Below, in pieces: positions 57,565-64,000 of a stretch of 64,000 nucleotides of DNA; positions within the stretch are counted from its first letter, which is position 1, and every line of letters begins with the position of its first letter. A program made the translations under genes and the position numbers. Source of the DNA: Hyphomicrobium sp. D-2. Its GTDB lineage: Bacteria; Pseudomonadota; Alphaproteobacteria; Rhizobiales; Hyphomicrobiaceae. The stretch lies in the NCBI RefSeq assembly GCF_029872155.1, contig NZ_JARXLA010000002.1, positions 850,294-914,293 on the forward strand, in the 5' to 3' direction. Below the pieces are notes generated by a model. The model was not told the origin of the DNA and ran no database searches. It saw only the letters and a list, made by a program, of their open reading frames with translations.

Positions 57565-58869
57565 TCAGGCCGCCTGATGGATCTCGGCCGCGTCCTTCGA
57601 TTCGAGAATCGCCGCCACGCCCATGCCGCCCGCCGTGCAGATGGAAATGAGCCCGCGGCCATGGTGGCCCGCCAGCAGCTTGGCCATGTTGCCGACAATA
57701 CGCGCGCCCGTGGCCGCAAACGGATGCCCGAGCGCGATCGACGAGCCGTGCACGTTGATCTTGGCCGGATCGATAGCGCCCATCGCTTCGGGGCGACCCA
57801 GCACTTCCTTGCAGTAGGTCGGGTCTTCCCACGCCTTCAGCGTCGCCAGCACCTGCGCCGCGAACGCCTCGTGGATCTCGTAGAAATCGAAATCCTGCAG
57901 TTTCAGCCCGGCGCGATCCAGCATGCGTGAAACCGCAATGGTCGGTGCCATCAGCAGCCCATCGCCAGCCACAAAATCGTTCGCCGCCGACTGCGAATAG
58001 GTGAGATACACCGCCACCGGCAGAGCATGCTTTTCCGCCCATTCTTCTGACGCCAGCAGCACCGCCGCAGCGCCATCGGTGAGCGGGGTGGAGTTGCCCG
58101 CCGTCAGCGTGCCCTTGCCGGATTTGTCAAACGACGCTTTCAGGCTGGAAAGCTTGTCTATGCTGGCATCGGCACGGATGTTGTTGTCGCGAAAAACACC
58201 GGCAAACGGCGTGACGATGTCGTCCATGTAGCCGCTGCGATAGGCCTCGGCCGCCTTCAGATGGCTTTCCAGCGCAAACCGATCCTGCGCATCGCGCGTG
58301 ATGTCCCATTCGCGCGCCATCATCTCGGCGTGCTCACCCATCGACAGGCCCGTGCGCGGCTCAGCATTGGCGGGCGCCTGCGGCACCAGTTCGCCCGGCG
58401 CAAAACCCTTGAACGTCTTCAGCTTGTCCATGAAAGTTTTACGTTGCGCCGCCTGCGTCAGTCGCTTTGCGAGCTTCTTTGAAACGACAATCGGTGCATC
58501 CGATGTCGTGTCCGACCCGACAGCAATGGCGCAATCGATATCGCCGGTCGCAATCTTGGCGGCGCTGCCGAGCGCAGCCTGCAAGCTGGTGCCGCAGGCC
58601 TGCATCATGGTGATGCCGGGCGTTGACGGCGCCAGGGCGGTGCCAAGCACCGCTTCACGCGTGAGATTGAAATCCTTCGAATGCGTGATGACGGCGCCGC
58701 CCACCACTTCATCTATGTGCTGACCCTTGAGGCCATAGCGATCGATCAGCGCGTTGAGTGCGCCGGTCATCAGGTCAAGATTGGTCAGGTCGGCATAGAA
58801 CGTGTTGGAGCGGCAAAATGGAATACGCGCTCCGCCAATCACCGCCACGCGTCGCATGAAACGCTGCAT
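57565..58869 (-). CDS. fadI: 3-ketoacyl-CoA thiolase (FadI-type)
   Basis: Last step of beta-oxidation: thiolytic cleavage of 3-ketoacyl-CoA. 434 residues, the longer FadI/mitochondrial-trifunctional type. Nucleophilic Cys in MMQACGTSLQAALGSA, the NEAFA-type block appears as IHEAFAAQVLATLKAW, His in SSIALGHPFAATGAR, and the second Cys in CTAGGMGVAAILES. ATG 58869 has GGGAGG upstream. It follows fadJ by 16 bases: one operon. Confidence 0.95.
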   Translation of the reverse strand: MQRFMRRVAVIGGARIPFCRSNTFYADLTNLDLMTGALNALIDRYGLKGQHIDEVVGGAVITHSKDFNLTREAVLGTALAPSTPGITMMQACGTSLQAALGSAAKIATGDIDCAIAVGSDTTSDAPIVVSKKLAKRLTQAAQRKTFMDKLKTFKGFAPGELVPQAPANAEPRTGLSMGEHAEMMAREWDITRDAQDRFALESHLKAAEAYRSGYMDDIVTPFAGVFRDNNIRADASIDKLSSLKASFDKSGKGTLTAGNSTPLTDGAAAVLLASEEWAEKHALPVAVYLTYSQSAANDFVAGDGLLMAPTIAVSRMLDRAGLKLQDFDFYEIHEAFAAQVLATLKAWEDPTYCKEVLGRPEAMGAIDPAKINVHGSSIALGHPFAATGARIVGNMAKLLAGHHGRGLISICTAGGMGVAAILESKDAAEIHQAA

Positions 58870-58885
58870 CGTGCTGCCTCCCCGC

Positions 58886-60886
58886 TCACTGTTCCGCTAT
58901 GGCTGCCTGCGGCAGCGCATGTTCCGCCTGATAGTGCAGCGGACCGCCACGGAACGGCGCGAAGCCGGTTCCGAAAATCACACCTGCATCGACAAGATCG
59001 GCGCTGGCGACAATGCCATCGTCGAGGCTCTTCTGAGCTTCAGCGATCAGCGGCGCGACCAACTCACGCCCGAGGCGCTCCATCTCGACACGGTCGAACA
59101 CGCGGTCGCCTTTCAGCGGCTTGCGATCCTTCCAGACATAAAATCCTTCGCCGGACTTCTTACCCAGCTTGCCCGCCCCGACCAGCCGATCCAGCTGCGA
59201 GCCTTCCGATGAAAAACCGAGGATGCGGGCAACATGCGCGCAGACATCAAGCCCCACGGTGTCGGCCAGCTCAATCGGCCCCATCGGCATGCCAAACGTG
59301 CGCGCCGCTTCGTCGATGCGCTCCTTGTCCTCGCCCTGCTCTATCAACTTCATCGCGCCGAACATGTATGGCGTCAGCACGCGATTGACGAGGAAGCCGG
59401 GCACGCTCTTGGTGATGAGCGGAAACTTGTCGATGGCAGTGACGAACGCAGCGCCACGGCTGACTTCGTCCTCGCGCGATTGCTCGCCGCGCACCACTTC
59501 CACCAGCGGCATCATCGCAACCGGATTGAAGAAGTGCAGTCCGATGAGGCGGCCTGGATCTGGCAATCCCGCCGCGATGTCTTCGATTTGCAACGATGAT
59601 GTATTCGTCGCCAGCAGCGCGCCAGGCTTCAGCCTGTTTGCAACCTCTGCAAGAACCGTCTGCTTGATGTCGAGCTTTTCAACGATGGCCTCGATCACCA
59701 CGTCGGCGCGCGCAACGCCTTCGCCATTCGGATCAGCAATTAGGCGCGCTTTCGCGGCATCGCGCTGTGGCTTGGTCTTGAACTTGCGCGCGAACAATTT
59801 CCCCTGTGCCGCGATGCCCTTCGCAATCTGCTCCGGCGAAACGTCCTGTAGCGTCACTTCCATGCCGCGCGCCACACACCAGCCTGCGATGTCGGCACCC
59901 ATCGTGCCCGCGCCGATGACATGCGCGCGCAACGGCTTCCACGCCAGCTTCTTGGGCGCCTGTCCCTTCAGCAGTTCCGACAGCTTGAACACACGGCGCA
60001 GATTGCGCGATTGGTCGGAAACCATCAGCGGCGCGAACGCGCGCGTTTCCGCCGCCTTCATCGCCTCTACATTACCGCCGTGGCGCTCGAAAAGTTCAAT
60101 CAGCCGATAGGGCGCGGGATAATGATCCTCGCGCACCTTTTTGGCCACTTCACCGCGCATCCGCTTGGCCAGAAACTCGCGTGCAGGCCACTTCGTCAGC
60201 GCCTGCTTGGCAAAGCCGGCAGGTTTGGATTTGCGCCCGCGCAGAATTGCCTTGCGCGCCGCCCAGGGCAGTGCACCGCGACTGTCGACCAGCTGATCGA
60301 CAAATCCAACAGCGCGCGCCGCAGACGCCGACAGCATCTTGCCCGTCAACATCGCCTGCATGGCCGCAATGGGACCCGCCTGCCGGATGGAACGGGCCGT
60401 GCCGTTGAATCCCGGGAAGATGCCGAGCTTGACTTCCGGGAAGCCGAGCTTGGTGCCCGCGTCCCGGGTGGCGATGCGATAGTGGCACGCCAGCGCAAGT
60501 TCGAGCCCGCCGCCCAGACAAAATCCATTGATGGCGCACACTACGGGCACCGGCAGACGTTCGAGCCGGTCGAACAGCGCCGTCACCGGACGCAGCCGCT
60601 CATACACATCGCTTTCGGTTTTCATCTCGGCGAATTCACGGATATCCGCACCGACAATAAAGCCGCGCGGCTTGGCCGAGATGATCACAAGACCGACGAT
60701 GTTTTTGTCGCGCGCGCCGTCCTCGACTGCGGCAACGATGCGTCCCAGCTCCTCAAGCGGACGACGGCCAAGCGCGTTCTGGCTTTCACCCTCGCGATCG
60801 AACTCGGCCCACGCGATGCCCCATTCGTCGACGGAAAAGCGCCAATCCTCAAGATCGGTGAGCGGATGGAATTTGGCCTTGAACAT
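58886..60886 (-). CDS. fadJ: Enoyl-CoA hydratase / 3-hydroxyacyl-CoA dehydrogenase (FadJ-type)
   Basis: Bifunctional beta-oxidation enzyme, 666 residues. The N-terminal crotonase domain has AINGFCLGGGLELALACHYR and LGFPEVKLGIFPGFNGTARS with both catalytic Glu positions. The NAD-binding dehydrogenase starts HVIGAGTMGADIAGWCVARG, with the catalytic His in LIGLHFFNPVAMMPLVEVV. The C-terminal domain is complete (FGMPMGPIELADTVGLDV). ATG 60886 has AGG upstream. The middle gene of fadE-fadJ-fadI. Confidence 0.95.
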   Translation of the reverse strand: MFKAKFHPLTDLEDWRFSVDEWGIAWAEFDREGESQNALGRRPLEELGRIVAAVEDGARDKNIVGLVIISAKPRGFIVGADIREFAEMKTESDVYERLRPVTALFDRLERLPVPVVCAINGFCLGGGLELALACHYRIATRDAGTKLGFPEVKLGIFPGFNGTARSIRQAGPIAAMQAMLTGKMLSASAARAVGFVDQLVDSRGALPWAARKAILRGRKSKPAGFAKQALTKWPAREFLAKRMRGEVAKKVREDHYPAPYRLIELFERHGGNVEAMKAAETRAFAPLMVSDQSRNLRRVFKLSELLKGQAPKKLAWKPLRAHVIGAGTMGADIAGWCVARGMEVTLQDVSPEQIAKGIAAQGKLFARKFKTKPQRDAAKARLIADPNGEGVARADVVIEAIVEKLDIKQTVLAEVANRLKPGALLATNTSSLQIEDIAAGLPDPGRLIGLHFFNPVAMMPLVEVVRGEQSREDEVSRGAAFVTAIDKFPLITKSVPGFLVNRVLTPYMFGAMKLIEQGEDKERIDEAARTFGMPMGPIELADTVGLDVCAHVARILGFSSEGSQLDRLVGAGKLGKKSGEGFYVWKDRKPLKGDRVFDRVEMERLGRELVAPLIAEAQKSLDDGIVASADLVDAGVIFGTGFAPFRGGPLHYQAEHALPQAAIAEQ

Positions 60887-60998
60887 CTCGTGACCTGCCC
60901 TCTCACATCTGACCCACGTGCGCACCCAGCAGCGCAGGCCTACATTGGTCTCACGTCAAACGCCCAAACGTCATCGCGCGGCGCAAACAGCTGCGGCC

Positions 60999-63537
60999 CT
61001 ATTCCGCCGCAGCCTCATAGCTCCGTCCATGTCCGTTGCCGTTACCGTTGCCCGCGCCATTGGAGCCGCTGCGGGTGCTGCCGTTGCTGAACGGCGAACC
61101 GGAGCGATAGTTGGGCTTCAATGCAGCGGGATCGAAATTGTCGACGGCAATCACGCGGGCGATCAACGCTTCGAGATCGCGCAACTGCTGACCTTCACTT
61201 TCAGTCACCGCGCCCCTTTCGATTGCTTCACCGATCCAGTCGACGCCGTGATAGCGGTGGACAAGGCCATCGCGCACCGCGCGATCCAGCTTCTTCTCGG
61301 CCTGCTCAGCGGCAATTGCCTTCTTCAGCGCAACTTCGAGCAATCCGGTCGGATCATCGGGATCGTGCGAGACATAGATGTAGCGCGTCAGGCGGTCGCG
61401 AACGTCCTGCGAACCTAGCACAAGCTGCACCGCGCGCTGGCCCAGTTCATCCGGAGCCGGACGATAGCGCGCCCCGAGCGGAAACACCGCTGCGCGCATC
61501 GCCCAGCGCACCGACGCCACCGGGAAGTTGTCGATGGCTTCGCGCATCGCTTCCTGGAAGCGATAAAGCCCGTTCATCGCCGCCAGATCGACAAACGTGC
61601 GGTCAACCGAAAGCCGGCCGTCGTCCTCGAAGCGCTTCAACACGCAGGCGAGAATGTAAAGTTCCGACAGCGCATCGGCGAGACGGCCGGAAATTTTCTG
61701 CCGCGTCTTCAGACGGCCGCCGAGCGTCGTAATCGTCAGATCGGCCACGAACGCGAAGCTGCGCGATGCACGCCCGAGGTGGCGATACCAGTTCGCGGTA
61801 TCGAACGATTTTTCCGGCGCCGGCACAAACATCGAACCGGTGATGCCGTGCAGGAACGCGCCCGCACCATTCGCGAATGTATAAGCCGCATGGCTGGATA
61901 AGGCGCGGTCGAACTCTTCCAGCCCGCGCGCCTCGTTCGGATCCTGCGCCGCCTTGATCTCATCGACGAGATAGGGATGCGAACGCAGCGCACCCTGCGC
62001 GAAGGTAATCAGCGTGCGCGTGAGAATGTTGGCGCCTTCGACCGTGATGCCGATCGGAACCATCCGATAGGCCGATTGCAGATAGTTCGACGGTCCATCG
62101 CGAGATGCGCGCGGCCACCGTGGATGTCGAATGCATCGTTGACCGAGCGGCGCATGCGCTCCGTCGTCTGATATTTCATTAGCGCCGAAAGCACCGAAGG
62201 CCGTTCACCGCGCGAAACCATCGCCGCCGTCACCGCACGCGCCGCTTCGCTGGCGTAGGCGGTTTCGATCATGCGGGCGAGCGGCTCCTCAACTCCTTCC
62301 ATGCGCGCGATCGGCAATCCGAACTGACGGCGCAGGCGCGCATAGGCCGTGGTGAAACGCAGCATCGCTTTCGATCCCGCCGTCGCCACCGATGGCAGCG
62401 AAATCGCCCGGCCCGCCGACAGACACTCCATCAGCATGCGCCAGCCCTGCCCGGCCATCGCTTCGCCGCCGATGATCCAATCAGCTGGAATGACAACGTT
62501 GCGGCCCCAGGTCGGCCCGTTGGGGAATGCAGCGCCTGATGGCAGATGGCGGCGGCCGATCTGCACACCCGGATGATCGGCAGGAATCATCGCAACCGTG
62601 ATGCCCGGCTCGGTGCCCTTGCCCAGCAGGTTGTCCGGATCAAGCAGACGGAACGCGAGCCCGAGCAGTGTCGCCTTGGGCGCGAGGTGATGTAGCGCTT
62701 GTCCCACGACAGGCTGATGGCGGGCTTGCCGTCCTCGCCGCGAAACACGGTGCCGATATCGCGCATGGTCGCAGCATCCGAACCCGATGTCGGCCCGGTC
62801 AGCGCGAAGCATGGGATGTCGTCACCCCGCGCCAGTCGCGGCAGGTAATGTTCTTTCTGTGCGTCGGTGCCGTATTTTTCGATCAGCTCACCGGGGCCGA
62901 GCGAGTTCGGAACCATGACGATGATGACGGCGTCAGGCGAGCGCGATGCAATCTTGCCGATGATCAGCGACTGCGCCTGCGCGGAGAATCCAAGGCCGCC
63001 GTGCGCCTTTGAAATCAGCATGCCCAGGAAGCCATGGCGTTTGGCGAAGTCCCAGATCTCGTCCGGAATGTCTCGCTGCTGATGGTGCGCCTTCCAGTTG
63101 TCGATCAGACCGCACAGCTCTTCGGTCGGTCCGTCAAGAAACGCCTGCTCCTCCGGCGTCAGCATCACCGACGGCATCGCACGCAGCTTGTTCCAGTGTG
63201 GTTCGCCGGAAAACAGCTCCGCATCGAAGCCAACGGTGCCCGCTTCAAGGGCCTGGGTTTCGGTCTCCGATACCTTCGGCAGCGTGCCACGCACACGCTC
63301 GAACAGCGGCCCGGTCACCCGCGCGCGGCGCAGTGACGGAATTGCGAGCGCGGCAAAACTTGCAGCAGCAAACCAGAGCAGCGCGCCGAACAAGCCCGCC
63401 GAACCATTGAAGGCGTCGGACTGCCAGAGCAGCGCGGCGATGGCGAGCGCCGCTGACCATGCCCACAGCGCAGGCTTGTACAGGCCAAGCACCAGAATGG
63501 CGCCGAGCAGCGCAACGCAAAACATAAGCCCGACCAT
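60999..63537 (-). pseudogene. fadE: Acyl-CoA dehydrogenase FadE, two apparent frameshifts
   Basis: The first step of beta-oxidation: FAD-dependent oxidation of acyl-CoA. The N-terminus has two membrane helices (FCVALLGAILVLGLYKPALW), then FADE-type blocks ISKAHGGLGFSAQAQSLIIG and CFALTGPTSGSDAATMRDIG, and the C-terminal DUF1974 domain. The frame breaks twice. Near 62685 one base is missing: KRYI then runs on as APKATLLGLAFRLLDPDNLL in another frame. Near 62096 one base is missing: GRAHLAM continues as GPSNYLQSAYRMVPIGITVE if a G is added (GGG run). Repaired length is about 846 residues. An AAGGGG ribosome site precedes ATG 63537. The two other enzymes of the operon are intact, so an artefact is likely. 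Confidence 0.85.
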
Positions 63538-64000
63538 AACCCCTTACGCCTCCATACGGATCTTGACGCCCTGCCTGTGGCGGCTCGCTAAACTAGAGCC
63601 ACGGCTGTTGCATTGGCGTTAAGCTCAATCCGGGCTTGCCGTCCGTCCTCAATCGAGGCGCCGATGGCTGAGCCAGAACCCTGATATCGCCCCCATATTA
63701 CGGCACTCCGCGACCGCGTCTCAGCATGCGCGCCGGCCTGTGGACAGGCTGTGGAAAACCGCGCGTATGACCTGTGGATGGTGCAGCTCTCCAAAAGGCT
63801 CGAACTGCCGCGAAATGCGCGCCACCGTCTTCAACGGGCCAACACCGGAATCGAGCCCACGTCGGGACGTCGCATCAACCGACAACGCGAAGCGGTTGCG
63901 CACGCGCGCCATGCAATCCGCCATCGGCCATCGGACCGTGCGCTTCGTCCTGCGCATTCCTCACGGGAATTAATCCGCTACCATTCTGTCGATTTCACAT
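63538..64000. other. Right-edge region; three DnaA-box-like motifs, no clear gene
   Basis: 463 bases with no supported gene; short open frames on both strands have no ribosome site. TGTGGA motifs occur at 63739, 63750 and 63773; the second, TGTGGAAAA, matches the TTWTNCACA consensus on the minus strand. It holds the fadE promoter region at its left end. Confidence 0.4.

Overview
The window is high-GC chromosomal DNA from an alphaproteobacterium. The main evidence is a CckA-type hybrid histidine kinase close to recA, alaS and an NADP isocitrate dehydrogenase gene, a gene neighbourhood known from Caulobacter and relatives. A BolA/monothiol-glutaredoxin pair, an apparent alphaproteobacterial LexA box (direct repeat with 7-bp spacer) in front of recA and a candidate CtrA site beside cckA fit this. 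I cannot name the genus. I see no phage, insertion sequence, CRISPR array, tRNA or rRNA.

Layout. 0-1.8 kb: a class A beta-lactamase cut by the left edge, then a nucleoside 2-deoxyribosyltransferase. 1.9-7.5 kb: an exopolysaccharide locus with two glycosyltransferases, a flippase and a polymerase-like membrane protein in two divergent arms. 7.8-21.4 kb: housekeeping core (bolA, grxD, a tandem PqiA-like protein, a TPR protein, rpsD, a TrmJ fusion, icd, alaS, recA). Five copies or fragments of a structured palindromic repeat sit in gene gaps here. 21.8-33.3 kb: a TonB-like protein, an outer-membrane protein, cckA, a FliO-like gene, a large MscS-type channel and gltX. 33.5-37.6 kb: two tandem OprP/O-type porins and an XRE-cupin regulator. 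38.2-42.0 kb: a second exopolysaccharide locus (initiating sugar transferase, small surface protein, PHP-type phosphatase, J-domain-like protein). 42.2-48.8 kb: a GGDEF/EAL protein, YjdM/PhnA, small genes, a shredded purB and a broken cyclophilin-like gene. 49.1-63.5 kb: lipid metabolism (ketoacyl synthase, ACP, acyl-CoA ligase, a complete fadE-fadJ-fadI set and cyclopropane fatty acid synthase), interrupted by a redox enzyme with its Rrf2 regulator and a GGDEF protein.

Functional themes. The sugar genes form two separated parts of what could be one envelope polysaccharide pathway: lipid-linked initiation at 38-40 kb, and elongation, flipping and polymerisation at 2-7 kb. Two c-di-GMP enzymes may couple to it. 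The 58.9-63.5 kb operon encodes the three activities that carry acyl-CoA through beta-oxidation, with the activating ligase nearby.

Caution for the reader. Six genes contain reading-frame breaks. Five (MscS-type channel, second porin, cyclophilin-like protein, ACP and FadE) are each explained by one or two single-base indels, and the sixth, purB, carries at least ten. The encoded residues on either side of each break stay conserved, and some of the genes are normally essential. Errors in the consensus sequence are therefore as likely as real gene decay.
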